Assembly (NCBI RefSeq): GCF_009857445.1
Contig: NZ_WWCN01000012.1
Span: forward strand, 168,516 to 232,515
Direction of reading: 5' to 3'
DNA from: Duganella flavida
Lineage (GTDB): Bacteria > Pseudomonadota > Gammaproteobacteria > Burkholderiales > Burkholderiaceae_D
Length of the DNA stretch: 64,000 nucleotides
Shown: positions 35,327-43,753 of the stretch, piece by piece
How the letters are laid out: the number at the start of each line of letters is the position of its first letter
How positions within the stretch are numbered: the first letter of the stretch is position 1
Notes under the pieces: generated by a model
Databases searched by the model: none
Told to the model about the DNA's origin: nothing
The model's input: the letters and a program-made list of their open reading frames with translations, nothing else
Position numbers and translations under genes: made by a program

Positions 35327-37207
35327 TTACGTTTTTGGCTTGCCGAACACGATGCCGCGACCGGCCGTGCTCATGTAAACCAACCCAAAAGTGTTCATAT
35401 CGCCCACCACAAACTGCGCGTCGCCGGGGCCGCCGTACTGATGTTGATCGTCGTTGATGCGTAGCCAGGAGGCGCCGCTGTCGGTGGACCGGAACACGCC
35501 GCGTACGCCGCCGACCTCGCCCCAGATGTAGACCGCCGGATAGCTCGCACCTGGCGCGGCCTTGCCAAAGCCGACTGCCGCCGCGTAGCTGACGCCTTTC
35601 AGCTGCGTGAAGCTGGCGCCGGAATCAGTGGTGCGGGCAAGGCCGCCGTCATACAGCGCGATCCAGACATCGCCATCGCGGCCCGGCACGGCCCGTAAGG
35701 CTTTCGACCCTTGCGCTGATGGCAGCGCGGCTGCGGTTGGCGCGAAGCTGGCGCCGCCGTCGGTGCTGACCAGCAGGCGGTCATCGGCCAGTGCGTAGAA
35801 CTTGCGCGGATTAAGCGGATCGGCCACGGCGCGGCCGCGCTGTGTGTGCAAGCCTTGCACCTCGCTCCACGTTGCGCCTTCGTCGACAGTGCGGTAGCAA
35901 GTGGTGGATTTTTCCGGGCAGTGCAGCAGCACTTTGCCATCGGCGCCCAGCGCCAGCTGGCCCTTCACACCGTTCATGCTGGCAGTCTTCTTCCAGCTGA
36001 TGCCCATGTCGTGCGAGATGTAAATGGCGCTGCCGGCGCGCGCCACCACCTTCGGATCCCGCGCTGCGTAGTCGAGGCCCCACGTGGTGCCCATGGTCGG
36101 CGTGTGGATAGGCGAGTATTGCGTAACATCGGTGTGACGGAAGCCATCGTAATCACCGATGGCGGAAATCACCGGACCGCCGGGAATACTGACCAGATTC
36201 AGCGGCACCGATTCTTCCAGCCCCATATCCTCGAACTTCCACACCGGCTTGTCCGCATGGATGTCGGTCGACATGAACACGCCGTTGCCGGAGACGACCA
36301 TCAAGCGCCGCGTATCGAACGGATCGAACTCGATGCTGGCGGTCCAGTGGATGAAGCTGCCTGCGATCCAGCTGACGCCGTTGCTGTCGATCTGTACGCC
36401 GTTGGCGACGATGCTGTTCCAGCGCTTGCCGCCGTCCAGCGTTTCGTAGAACTGGTCGCCGATGCCGCCGCGCATTTGGTAATGCGAAATGGTAGAGACG
36501 ATCATGCGCTGCGGGTTGGCCGGATCGGCCGTGATGCCGGAGTAGGCGCGGTTCAGCGACGGCGAGATATCGGCCCAGCGGCCGCTGGCGATGTCGTACT
36601 GCCACACGCCGCCCTCTTCCAGGCCTTCGCCCTTGGCCTTGTCGGCATGCGGTCCGGCGCCCTGTGCGAACGTGACCACCAGCTTGCCATTGACGGCCAC
36701 CGCACGGCCGGGCATCAGCTTGCTTGGGCCGCCTTGCATCAGGCTGAAGCTCTTGCCGCCGTCGGCCGAGACGTACATATTGTCGCCATAACGCGAAACG
36801 CCGACGAAGATTTTTCCGCCGTCCAGCAGCACGAAGCTGATGCCATTTTTGTTGTTGGTGGTGGTGACATCAAGGCCGGCTAGCCTGTGCCACGTCAGGC
36901 CTTCATCGGTGCTCTTGAACAGGCCGTTGGCGCGCGTGCCCACGTACAGGATCTTGCCGTTGTGGGGATCGACCTGCAGCTTCTCGCCGTTGCCGCGCCC
37001 CATGCCGTTGCCGTGGATTTTGAACTGGCTGGTGACGTCGATGCGCTTGAAGGTCTGGCCGTAATCGTCGGACTTGAGGATCGCGCTGGCGCCGCCGTTG
37101 AGATAGGCAATGCCAGCGGACAGGTACAATTTGTTGGGCGAGGATGGATCGATGGCCAGCGATTCGATCCCGAGCAGGCCGGTGTCCTTATCGGACACCC
37201 AGTCCAT
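35327..37207 (-). CDS. GH74 endo-xyloglucanase, downstream reading frame of a split gene
   Basis: A 626-residue frame without signal peptide or credible ribosome-binding site at its first ATG. It contains the bulk of a GH74 double seven-bladed propeller: GIESLAIDPSSPNKLYL, repeated LFKSTDEGLTW, MYVSADGGKSF and IYISHDMGISWKK blade motifs, and the general-acid Asp region ISAIGDYDGFRHTD. The start of blade 1, with the other catalytic Asp (YARTDVGGAYRWD), is encoded at the 3' end of the upstream frame. The two frames meet at a run of nine A (minus strand) at 37223-37231. With ten A the protein would continue uninterrupted (VKKKRWIPLMDW). GH74 enzymes cut the xyloglucan backbone. Confidence 0.85.
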   Translation of the reverse strand: MDWVSDKDTGLLGIESLAIDPSSPNKLYLSAGIAYLNGGASAILKSDDYGQTFKRIDVTSQFKIHGNGMGRGNGEKLQVDPHNGKILYVGTRANGLFKSTDEGLTWHRLAGLDVTTTNNKNGISFVLLDGGKIFVGVSRYGDNMYVSADGGKSFSLMQGGPSKLMPGRAVAVNGKLVVTFAQGAGPHADKAKGEGLEEGGVWQYDIASGRWADISPSLNRAYSGITADPANPQRMIVSTISHYQMRGGIGDQFYETLDGGKRWNSIVANGVQIDSNGVSWIAGSFIHWTASIEFDPFDTRRLMVVSGNGVFMSTDIHADKPVWKFEDMGLEESVPLNLVSIPGGPVISAIGDYDGFRHTDVTQYSPIHTPTMGTTWGLDYAARDPKVVARAGSAIYISHDMGISWKKTASMNGVKGQLALGADGKVLLHCPEKSTTCYRTVDEGATWSEVQGLHTQRGRAVADPLNPRKFYALADDRLLVSTDGGASFAPTAAALPSAQGSKALRAVPGRDGDVWIALYDGGLARTTDSGASFTQLKGVSYAAAVGFGKAAPGASYPAVYIWGEVGGVRGVFRSTDSGASWLRINDDQHQYGGPGDAQFVVGDMNTFGLVYMSTAGRGIVFGKPKT

Positions 37208-38634
37208 CAGCGGAATCCAGCGTTTTTTTTTACGTCCCAGCGATAGGCGCCGCCGACATCGGTACGGGCGTAGATCAGGTCTTTCTCGGTCTTGCTGGTA
37301 ATGAGGCCGGAGACGAAGCCGCTGCCGCCGATCGAGACGTTATCCCACGCGTACTGCGTGGATGCCGGCAGCAGCCTGGCCAGTTCCGGCGCCATGGCCT
37401 TGGCCCAGATTGCGTAGCCCTTCTCGTTCGGGTGCAGCAAGTCCGGCATGATGTCGCGCGACAGCGTGCCGTCCGCTTGCAGGAAGGCCTGGTTCAGATT
37501 GGCGAAGAACACCTTCTGATTATCGGCATAGCCAGCGATGATGGTGTTGATCTTGTCGTTCAGCTGGCGCAGGTCGTCGTCCGGCTTTTCGCCACGCGGG
37601 AAGATGGCCAGCAGCAGGATTTTGGTATTCGGCAGGCGCTGCTGCAGCTCTTCGATATTGCGCTTGATGCCTTGGGCCGTGATCGTCGCACCATCCTGGC
37701 GATGGCCGGTGTTATTGGTGCCGAACATCAGGACCGCGACTTTCGGATCGATGACGTCCACTTCACCGTGCTGCAAGCGCCACAGCACGTTCTCGGTACG
37801 GTCGCCGCCGAAGCCCAGCGCCAGACCATTCAACGGCTGGTAGTAACGCGACCAGACTGGCGCACCGCTCTTTTCCCAGCCCTCGGTAATCGAGTCGCCG
37901 ATGAAAACCACTTGCGCGCTCTTGCCGAGCTTGTTCGCTTCCGCCACCTTGCTCTCATGGCGCGCGGTCCACCAGCTGATCGACCAGGACTCGTTCAGTT
38001 TGTCGGGCGTGACGGCGACGGTTTTGTAATCCGGGCAGCTGAAGTTGGGCGTGCCGCTCGGGAGATACCGCACGTTGGCGATGGCGACCTTGCCCGCACC
38101 AGTGCCATTTAGTTCGAACGGCTGCGTGACTTTGCTGAAATCGTCGCCCTCGCGATAGAAGCAGCTGGCCGACATCACCAGGTGCTGCCAGCCTTTTCCG
38201 GCTGCGGCGCGCGCCGGAATCACATACGGCACGCTACGCTCGCACTTGTCGCCGCAGCTGACGCGGAACGACAGGCCGCCGGCCGATAGCTCTTCCACGT
38301 TGACATCCAGCGCCAGCACGCCCTTGGCCAGATACGGCCGCAGATCGACCGGCTTGCCGCTCTGCACGCGCAGGCTGGCGTACCAGGCCTTGTTGAAATT
38401 CAGCGTGAGCGCATCATCCTTTTTCGCCTTGGCCGATTTGCTGACGGCGACCACGCCATCCGGCGTCTTGGGGATGGCGACGGCATCACCGTCCAGCGTC
38501 TTGCTGGTATCAAAATCGGAAATGCTGATGCGTCCGGCTTCCAGCGGATGGCCGGCATACACCTTCAATTCGTTGGGCGCTGCAATCGCGGACGAAGACA
38601 CGACAGCCAGCAAGGCGGCGAGGCGGATATTCAT
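37207..38634 (-). CDS. Secreted ExoP-like binding domain plus SGNH/GDSL esterase, leading into GH74 (upstream frame of a split gene)
   Basis: A 475-residue frame with signal peptide (MNIRLAALLAVVSSSAIAAP). Residues about 20-190 resemble the galactose-binding-like domain at the end of ExoP-type GH3 enzymes (SFRVSCGDKCERSVPYVIPA; LVMSASCFYREGDDFSKV). Residues about 240-425 form an SGNH hydrolase with Ser247-249 region FIGDSITEGW, Gly block GFGGDRTENVLWRL, GTNNTG and the DLLHPNEKGY Asp/His pair, as in carbohydrate acetylesterases. Residues 428-468 begin GH74, including catalytic Asp459, before the frame ends at the A9 tract. An acetyl-xyloglucan esterase role is inferred from context. Operator copy C lies 55-88 bp upstream. 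Confidence 0.85.
   Translation of the reverse strand: MNIRLAALLAVVSSSAIAAPNELKVYAGHPLEAGRISISDFDTSKTLDGDAVAIPKTPDGVVAVSKSAKAKKDDALTLNFNKAWYASLRVQSGKPVDLRPYLAKGVLALDVNVEELSAGGLSFRVSCGDKCERSVPYVIPARAAAGKGWQHLVMSASCFYREGDDFSKVTQPFELNGTGAGKVAIANVRYLPSGTPNFSCPDYKTVAVTPDKLNESWSISWWTARHESKVAEANKLGKSAQVVFIGDSITEGWEKSGAPVWSRYYQPLNGLALGFGGDRTENVLWRLQHGEVDVIDPKVAVLMFGTNNTGHRQDGATITAQGIKRNIEELQQRLPNTKILLLAIFPRGEKPDDDLRQLNDKINTIIAGYADNQKVFFANLNQAFLQADGTLSRDIMPDLLHPNEKGYAIWAKAMAPELARLLPASTQYAWDNVSIGGSGFVSGLITSKTEKDLIYARTDVGGAYRWDVKKNAGFR
37223..37231 (-). other. A9 homopolymer tract at the SGNH/GH74 frame junction
   Basis: Nine consecutive A on the coding (minus) strand sit exactly where the reading frame must change by one base to join the esterase frame to the GH74 frame. 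One extra A restores the open frame. Runs of this length are known sites of RNA polymerase slippage and of length variation at replication, and also of sequencing errors. Confidence 0.8.
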
Positions 38635-38688
38635 AGGGATGTCTCACATATTTTTATGCGCACCATTGTGCTGGCGCCACACGCGCAC

Positions 38689-38722
38689 CGCAATTATGAA
38701 ATTCACCAATCCAGGCAATGAT
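38689..38722 (-). promoter_or_regulatory. 34-bp locus operator motif, copy C (SGNH-GH74 gene)
   Basis: Ungapped copy with blocks CGCAATTATGAAATTCACCA and GGCAATGAT, ending 55 bp upstream of the esterase-GH74 start. GCAAT recurs at 25-bp spacing inside the motif (38690 and 38715), which may reflect direct-repeat half-sites as used by XylR of E. coli. Confidence 0.65.
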
Positions 38723-38839
38723 ATTGAAAAGCTTCATGATGGCGAAAAAGCTAGCACGATCATTAAACCAATGACAACTCAAATTACAAAATAAAAACAT
38801 TTCTATTGGCATTTATTTTTGGCACAATATTAATTCGAT

Positions 38840-38880
38840 AAGTTTGATGCACCCTTTGATGCACCCTTAACATCAAACTT
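38840..38880. repeat. 12-bp tandem direct repeat nested in a 10-bp inverted repeat upstream of the PEP-CTERM gene
   Basis: TTTGATGCACCC is repeated head to tail at 38843-38854 and 38855-38866. Around it, AAGTTTGATG (38840-38849) and CATCAAACTT (38871-38880) form a perfect inverted repeat. The structure lies 55-95 bp before the PEP-CTERM start codon in a region of about 300 bp with no gene, and is probably an operator or an mRNA-leader hairpin. Confidence 0.55.
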
Positions 38881-38934
38881 GACTAACCGATGGCGGCCGG
38901 ATGCCCGCCCAAAATGCGACTCTGGAGCTTTTAC

Positions 38935-39663
38935 ATGCGTATCAAATCCCTCATGCTGGCCGTCACCGCAGCCGCCGCCCTGTGCAGCGGCGTTGCCAGC
39001 GCGTCGACCGAACTGATCACCAACGGCAATTTCGAATCCGGCGACTACGGTCAGATCAACTGGGGCGGCCATCAACTGACAGGCTGGACCACGAACGGCT
39101 ACAACTTCCTGTTCAATGGCTCGAACGTGGACACCAGCGGCGTGAACGGCAGCTACGGCAACCTGCAAATGTGGGGCCCGAATAACGGTTCGGCCAACGG
39201 CCTCACCGCCAGCCCGGTCGGCGGCAATTTCGTCGCCTCCGATGGCGCGTTTGAAATCGCACCGCTGTCGCAAACGGTCAATGGCCTGGTGGCCGGCCAG
39301 CAGTACAACCTGACTTTCTACTGGGCCGGCGCCCAGCAGTCCGGCTTCACGGGCGACACCACCGAGCAGTGGCAAGTATCGCTGGGCGGCCAAACCCAGT
39401 CGACCGCTGTGAAGAGCAACGTCAACCACGGCTTTACCGGCTGGCAGAAAGAGACCTTCACCTTCACCGCAACCAACACCAGCGAAGTGCTGAGCTTCCT
39501 GGCAGTGGGCACGCCAGCCGGTGTACCGCCGTTCTCGTTGCTGGACGGCGTATCGATGACTGCCGCCGTACCTGAGCCACAAACCTGGGGCATGCTGGGT
39601 CTGGGCCTTGGCCTGGTCGGCTTTATGGCGCGCCGCAAAGCTGCCAAGACCAAGGCAGCGTAA
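38935..39663 (+). CDS. PEP-CTERM sorting domain-containing protein
   Basis: A 242-residue exported protein: signal peptide (MRIKSLMLAVTAAAALCSGVASA), a CBM-like beta-sandwich domain (ELITNGNFESGDYGQINWGG; QTVNGLVAGQQYNLTFYW), and the C-terminal sorting signal VPEPQTWGMLGLGLGLVGFMARRK made of PEP motif, hydrophobic helix and Arg cluster. It is a substrate of the exosortase/PEP-CTERM system linked to exopolysaccharide; no exosortase gene is in this window. The ATG at 38935 follows GGAG at 38924 and matches the signal peptide; an upstream frame start at 38890 is rejected. Confidence 0.9.
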   Translation: MRIKSLMLAVTAAAALCSGVASASTELITNGNFESGDYGQINWGGHQLTGWTTNGYNFLFNGSNVDTSGVNGSYGNLQMWGPNNGSANGLTASPVGGNFVASDGAFEIAPLSQTVNGLVAGQQYNLTFYWAGAQQSGFTGDTTEQWQVSLGGQTQSTAVKSNVNHGFTGWQKETFTFTATNTSEVLSFLAVGTPAGVPPFSLLDGVSMTAAVPEPQTWGMLGLGLGLVGFMARRKAAKTKAA

Positions 39664-39681
39664 TCACGGTCAGCATCGTGC

Positions 39682-39709
39682 AATGCCGGGCTTTTGCCCG
39701 GCATTTTTC
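39682..39709 (+). terminator. Rho-independent terminator after the PEP-CTERM gene
   Basis: AATGCCGGGC (39682-39691) pairs perfectly with GCCCGGCATT (39696-39705) over a TTTT loop and is followed by TTTTC. It lies 19 bp after the stop codon. Confidence 0.85.
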
Positions 39710-39730
39710 ATTTCCTCTATCATCTGCGCC

Positions 39731-40528
39731 ATGACACTCATCAACGATATCCTCGCCTACCTGCCCACTTTTGCGGTCAACGTGGTACGGCTGGGGGTCT
39801 GGCTGGTGCTGCTGTCGCTGGTATTTGTGCCGCTGGAGCGTTGGCTGTCGGTGCGCAAAGTGCGGCTGTCGCGCCGCGCGCTGGCGATTAATCTCGGCCT
39901 GTACTTTCTCAACAGCCTGCTGCCGGCCGCTATCCTCAGCGCGCTGATGGCGGTGGTCGCCGTTGGCGCGCAAGCTGCGCTGCCTGCGGCCCTGCCCGCC
40001 GCTGTGGGCGCGCTGCCGCTGGTGATCAAGCTGCTGTTGTCCTTGCTGATCGCGGAGGTGGGCTTTTATTGGGGCCACCGCTTGAGCCACAAGCTGCCGT
40101 GGCTGTGGCATTTCCATGCGGTGCATCATCAGCCTGAGCATCTGTATTTCCTGATTAATACCCATGCCCATCCGGTCGATATGATCGTCACCCGTTTGTT
40201 CGGCATGACGCCGTTATACATCCTGGGCCTGGCCGGCGCCAGTGCGGGTGGCAGCGTCACGCCGGCACTGGTCATCATCATCGGCACCGTGTGGGGATTT
40301 TTCATCCACTCCAACTTGCGAGTGCGGCTCGGCCCGCTGGAATCGCTGATCGCCACGCCGGCCTTCCATCATTGGCATCACACCAGCATTGCGCCGCTGG
40401 ACCGTAATTTTTCATCGACGCTGCCGTTCCTCGACCGTGTATTTGGTACCTGGTATCTGCCCGATAGCTGGCCGCTGGCATACGGCATCGCCAACGCCCC
40501 GGTTAAGCCATCTGAACCGGCGAACTAA
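39731..40528 (+). CDS. Sterol desaturase/fatty acid hydroxylase family membrane protein
   Basis: A 265-residue integral membrane di-iron enzyme. Several hydrophobic helices cover residues 10-105. The histidine clusters of the superfamily follow: GHRLSH, HFHAVHHQ and FHHWHHT, plus NTHAHP. Family members introduce hydroxyl groups or double bonds into lipids or sterol-like compounds; the substrate here is unknown. A longer frame from 39608 is rejected because it runs back through the PEP-CTERM terminator. The 3' end overlaps the hybrid kinase gene by 26 bp, tail to tail. Confidence 0.85.
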   Translation: MTLINDILAYLPTFAVNVVRLGVWLVLLSLVFVPLERWLSVRKVRLSRRALAINLGLYFLNSLLPAAILSALMAVVAVGAQAALPAALPAAVGALPLVIKLLLSLLIAEVGFYWGHRLSHKLPWLWHFHAVHHQPEHLYFLINTHAHPVDMIVTRLFGMTPLYILGLAGASAGGSVTPALVIIIGTVWGFFIHSNLRVRLGPLESLIATPAFHHWHHTSIAPLDRNFSSTLPFLDRVFGTWYLPDSWPLAYGIANAPVKPSEPAN

Positions 40529-42797
40529 TCTCCGCCAAAGTCTGCGCCAGCTCGCTCCGGAGTATCGCAAGATGGGGCGTTACGGCGGCGAGTTCACCGG
40601 CATCGGCCAGCTTCTCGATCTGGGCGCAGCAAGCGTGTAGCGTATCGGCGCCGAGGAATGCGGCCCCGCCCATCAGGCTATGTGCCGCCAGGGCCACCAT
40701 CATGGCGTCGCCATCGGCCACGCCTTGTCGCGCCACCGCCAGCAAGCGCGGCCCTTCGATCAGGAAGGCAGAGCGCAGAGCCTGATACAGCTTGCCCCCT
40801 TCTTCCGCTGGCCGCGCGCCGGACACCGGCAACTGCGCTACGCCGAACATGGCATCCAGCTCCGCCAGCGGTGGTGCGCCTGCAGCGATGGCGTGCTGCT
40901 CGCCAACCAGCGGTTTGCCCTGCGCCAGCAAGGCATCCAGCTGGCGCGCGATCTCGGCGTGCAAATCCACTTCATCAATAGGCTTGGGCAGGAAGCCACT
41001 GGCGCCGGCTGCGAGGAAGCGCTGGCGGTCCTCGGTCGTGGCGTTGGCCGTCAACGCGATGACCGGCAAGGTAGCGTCGCGTACACCGTCCAGCCCGGCA
41101 CGCAGGCGCTGCAAGGCGGCCATGCCATCCAAGCGCGGCATGCGGCCGTCCATGATGACCAGGTCATAGTCGTAGGCGGCCAGTTGTTCCAGCGCGGCCT
41201 GTCCGTCCTCGGCGATGGTGACGGTGTGGCCCATCTCGCCCAGCAGCTCGCGCAAGATGACTTGGTTGGTGCTGCCATCTTCCGCGCACAGCACCGCAAG
41301 GCGGGCAGCGTGCGGGCGGCGGGTCTCTACGTGCATCAACGGCATCGGCGAGCCGCGCTCCAGCGGCAGGTACACGCGGAACACGCTGCCCACGCCAGGC
41401 TCGCTGCTGGCCTCGATGCGGCCGCCCATGACGGCGACGATGTTCTTGCAGATGGCCAGGCCCAGCCCAGCGCCGCCGTATTTGCGCGCTGTGGCAGTGC
41501 TTGCCTGTTCGAATTTCTGGAACAGGCGACCGAGCACATCGGGCTCGATGCCGATGCCGCTGTCGCGCACGGTGAGCATGATGCCCCGCCCTTCATCTTG
41601 CGCCACATTGACGCGCACTTCGCCGTGCTCGGTGAATTTGATGCCGTTGCCGACCAGGTTGACCACCACTTGCCGCAAACGCGTCGGATCGCCGCGCCAC
41701 CAGACCGGCAGAGCCGGATCGACTTCGGCAATCAGCGTAATATCCTTGGTCTCGGCGCGGTCGGCCAACAGGCCCACCACGTCGTGCAGCAGGCCGCCGA
41801 GGTCGAAGTCCAGGATTTCCAGCGGCATCTTGCCGGCTTCCAGACGCGAGAAGTCGAGGATGTCGTTGATGATCTGCAGCAGCACCTCGGCGTTGCTCAG
41901 GCTGAGACGCAGCTTGCTGCGGGTGCTATCCGCGAGCTGGGTTTCTTTCAGGGCCGAGCGCAGCATGCCGATCACGCCACCCAGCGGCGTGCGCACCTCG
42001 TGGCTGATCATCGCCAGGAAATCGCTCTTGAGTTGGTTCGATACTTCCGCCGCCCGCTGCGCCGCAAGCAACTCCGCCTGGCGCGCCTGCGACGCGCGCA
42101 AATCGGCCTCACGCGCATGCAGCGTGACGATCTGCGCTTCCAGCGTCTGGCGGTAGCGGATTTCGTTCTCGTGGCTGCGGGCGTGCGTAGCGCGCTGGCG
42201 CGCCAGTGCGCCATCCAGGCCATGCAGCAGATAGGTGCAGGACAGCGTCAGCACGGTCGACACCAGCAGGAAATTCACGCTCAGGATGGCCCAGTGGGCG
42301 AATGAACTCACCACCACGATGGCCATGCCCGGTTCGATGCCGCCGACGTAACCGGCCAGGAACAGCGTGGCGCTACACCACAGCAGCGCCAGCATGGCCG
42401 GCACGCTGCCGATCAGCACCGTGCACAGCACCGGCACGGCCAGCAGGTAGATTTGCGACAGCGGCCCGAGGGAAAACAGCAGCACCACGGCGATCAGGTA
42501 GGCGATGGCGAGAATGCCGAGGGCACGGGTTTGATAAGCGAGGTCGCGCCGGTAGTGCAGCCAGCCGGTGCCGGCCAGCGCGATGAGGTCAGTGATCACC
42601 AACGGCCAGTGGCCCTGCCACGCGCCGCCCCACATGCTCGGCACTACGGCCAGCACACCGAGCCAGAACGCCACGGCGCACAGCCCATCCAGCAAGCGGT
42701 TACGCCAGCCCTGCAGGTCCTGGTCGCCCTCTTCCAGCATATCCGTATACCGGTGCAAGGCGGCGCGCAACACGCGTACCGGTAGGCTGTCGCTCAA
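40503..42797 (-). CDS. Hybrid sensor histidine kinase with receiver and Hpt domains
   Basis: A 764-residue inner-membrane protein. Six or so hydrophobic helices (residues about 35-195) form the sensor. Then come a coiled coil, the dimerisation box with phospho-His (FLAMISHEVRTPLGGVIGML), the ATPase boxes (NLVGNGIKFTEHG; DSGIGIEPDVLGRLFQKFEQ; GGAGLGLAI), a receiver with phospho-Asp in LVIMDGRMPRLDG and Lys in FLPKPID, and a C-terminal Hpt domain with His in AAHSLMGGAAFLGA. It can run a full phosphorelay internally and pass phosphate to an unlinked regulator. No partner is adjacent. Confidence 0.9.
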   Translation of the reverse strand: MSDSLPVRVLRAALHRYTDMLEEGDQDLQGWRNRLLDGLCAVAFWLGVLAVVPSMWGGAWQGHWPLVITDLIALAGTGWLHYRRDLAYQTRALGILAIAYLIAVVLLFSLGPLSQIYLLAVPVLCTVLIGSVPAMLALLWCSATLFLAGYVGGIEPGMAIVVVSSFAHWAILSVNFLLVSTVLTLSCTYLLHGLDGALARQRATHARSHENEIRYRQTLEAQIVTLHAREADLRASQARQAELLAAQRAAEVSNQLKSDFLAMISHEVRTPLGGVIGMLRSALKETQLADSTRSKLRLSLSNAEVLLQIINDILDFSRLEAGKMPLEILDFDLGGLLHDVVGLLADRAETKDITLIAEVDPALPVWWRGDPTRLRQVVVNLVGNGIKFTEHGEVRVNVAQDEGRGIMLTVRDSGIGIEPDVLGRLFQKFEQASTATARKYGGAGLGLAICKNIVAVMGGRIEASSEPGVGSVFRVYLPLERGSPMPLMHVETRRPHAARLAVLCAEDGSTNQVILRELLGEMGHTVTIAEDGQAALEQLAAYDYDLVIMDGRMPRLDGMAALQRLRAGLDGVRDATLPVIALTANATTEDRQRFLAAGASGFLPKPIDEVDLHAEIARQLDALLAQGKPLVGEQHAIAAGAPPLAELDAMFGVAQLPVSGARPAEEGGKLYQALRSAFLIEGPRLLAVARQGVADGDAMMVALAAHSLMGGAAFLGADTLHACCAQIEKLADAGELAAVTPHLAILRSELAQTLAEISSPVQMA

Positions 42798-42923
42798 GGG
42801 GAGACTCGCTATTGAGTGGAATTAGCGCCCGATTCTACTACTTTCTTAACAATCAGCAATCGCATTTGTCGAATTCTGCGGTCCTCGTTCGTCGATACAA
42901 TGACAACAAACTAAGGAGAAGCC

Positions 42924-43265
42924 ATGACACAGTATCTAGTAGCGATTCACCGCCCTCTCGGCTACGCCCCAGCCGTCTCTGAGGATGATGCAATGGGGCG
43001 CGAAATCGACGCGCTCAATGCGGAGATGAGGGCCGCCGGCGTGCGGGTTTTCGTGGGAGGGCTGGCGCCGATCGAAAGCGCCAAGTCTGTCCGGCTAACG
43101 GCAGGCGGAGCCCCGAGCGTCACCGACGGGCCATATCTGGAATCGAAAGAGTTCGTCGGCGGCTTTTGGGTGCTGGAGACGGCCAGCCTGGCGGAGGCCC
43201 TGGCGTGGGGCCGCAAGGCCGCTGTCGCCTGCCGGGCGCAGGTGGAGGTACGGGCGTTTCTTTGA
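42924..43265 (+). CDS. YCII-related (DGPF-type) domain protein
   Basis: A 113-residue protein with the dimeric alpha-beta barrel layout of the YCII/PhnB-like DGPF family: MTQYLVAIHRP at the start, VTDGPYLESKEFVGGFWVLE carrying the DGPF-like core, then an alternating helix and final strand. Such proteins often sit with ECF sigma factors, but none is adjacent here. AAGGAG at 42913-42918 precedes the ATG. The function is unknown. Confidence 0.8.
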   Translation: MTQYLVAIHRPLGYAPAVSEDDAMGREIDALNAEMRAAGVRVFVGGLAPIESAKSVRLTAGGAPSVTDGPYLESKEFVGGFWVLETASLAEALAWGRKAAVACRAQVEVRAFL

Positions 43266-43286
43266 TCGAGTGAAAATCACTCGATC
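43264..43286. terminator. Bidirectional hairpin between convergent genes
   Basis: GATCGAGTGA (43264-43273) and TCACTCGATC (43277-43286) form a perfect ten-base stem with an AAA loop. It starts in the stop codon of the YCII-like gene and covers the stop codon of the phosphatase-like gene. It lacks a strong T tract, so it may act as a transcript-end stabiliser as well as a terminator. Confidence 0.6.
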
Positions 43287-43753
43287 ATCAGAATCGATGG
43301 CACGGTTTGCTTCAGCTGCTCAATGAGTTCGGCATCCAGGTACTGGTAGTCATCAGGAATATCAAGTACGTGGATGGGCTTAAAATCCAGGACCCGCGTG
43401 TATTCTGCTTTCAACCGCGATTTATGCTTCTCTTCCATCACCAAGATGACATCAGCCCATCGAATGTCAGCTTCTGAAACGTGGTGCCGCGCGTTGGGAC
43501 TTGTGCCGCCAGACCTGACGTTCAATTGAGGATGACCACGCCACACCGCCTCCGCCGTCGGGCTTCGCCATTGATTCTTGCTGCAAACGAAAAGAACATT
43601 GGTTCGTTCGCCACTCTGTGAAACCGGCTTTTTTATGAGCTCGTTTTCGGAAACCCGAGGGTAGTCAAAACCCAGCTGCTTTGCACGCGCCAGTTTGTTT
43701 GACCTCATGTACAAGTCTTTCCAGTTCTTTTCCCGCTTACCTTCATTTTTCAT
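43277..43753 (-). CDS. Low molecular weight protein-tyrosine-phosphatase-like protein
   Basis: A 158-residue frame. The phosphatase P-loop is seen at NVLFVCSKNQWRSPTAE (Cys57, Arg63; CX5R). The later segment IHVLDIPDDYQYLDAELIEQL resembles the small single-domain branch of this fold, which usually begins just before NVLFVC and is about 110 residues long. The first 50 residues here are an Lys/Glu-rich extension with no recognised domain; the start could lie at 43708 or further in. Whether it is a true phosphatase is unproven; the usual DPxY-type acid loop appears as DIPDDY. Confidence 0.65.
   Translation of the reverse strand: MKNEGKREKNWKDLYMRSNKLARAKQLGFDYPRVSENELIKKPVSQSGERTNVLFVCSKNQWRSPTAEAVWRGHPQLNVRSGGTSPNARHHVSEADIRWADVILVMEEKHKSRLKAEYTRVLDFKPIHVLDIPDDYQYLDAELIEQLKQTVPSILMIE

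Noticed and set aside
38821..38833. Possible sigma-54 promoter (GGCAC-type element) ahead of the PEP-CTERM gene
   Set aside because: The -12 TTGC element at the required spacing is missing.
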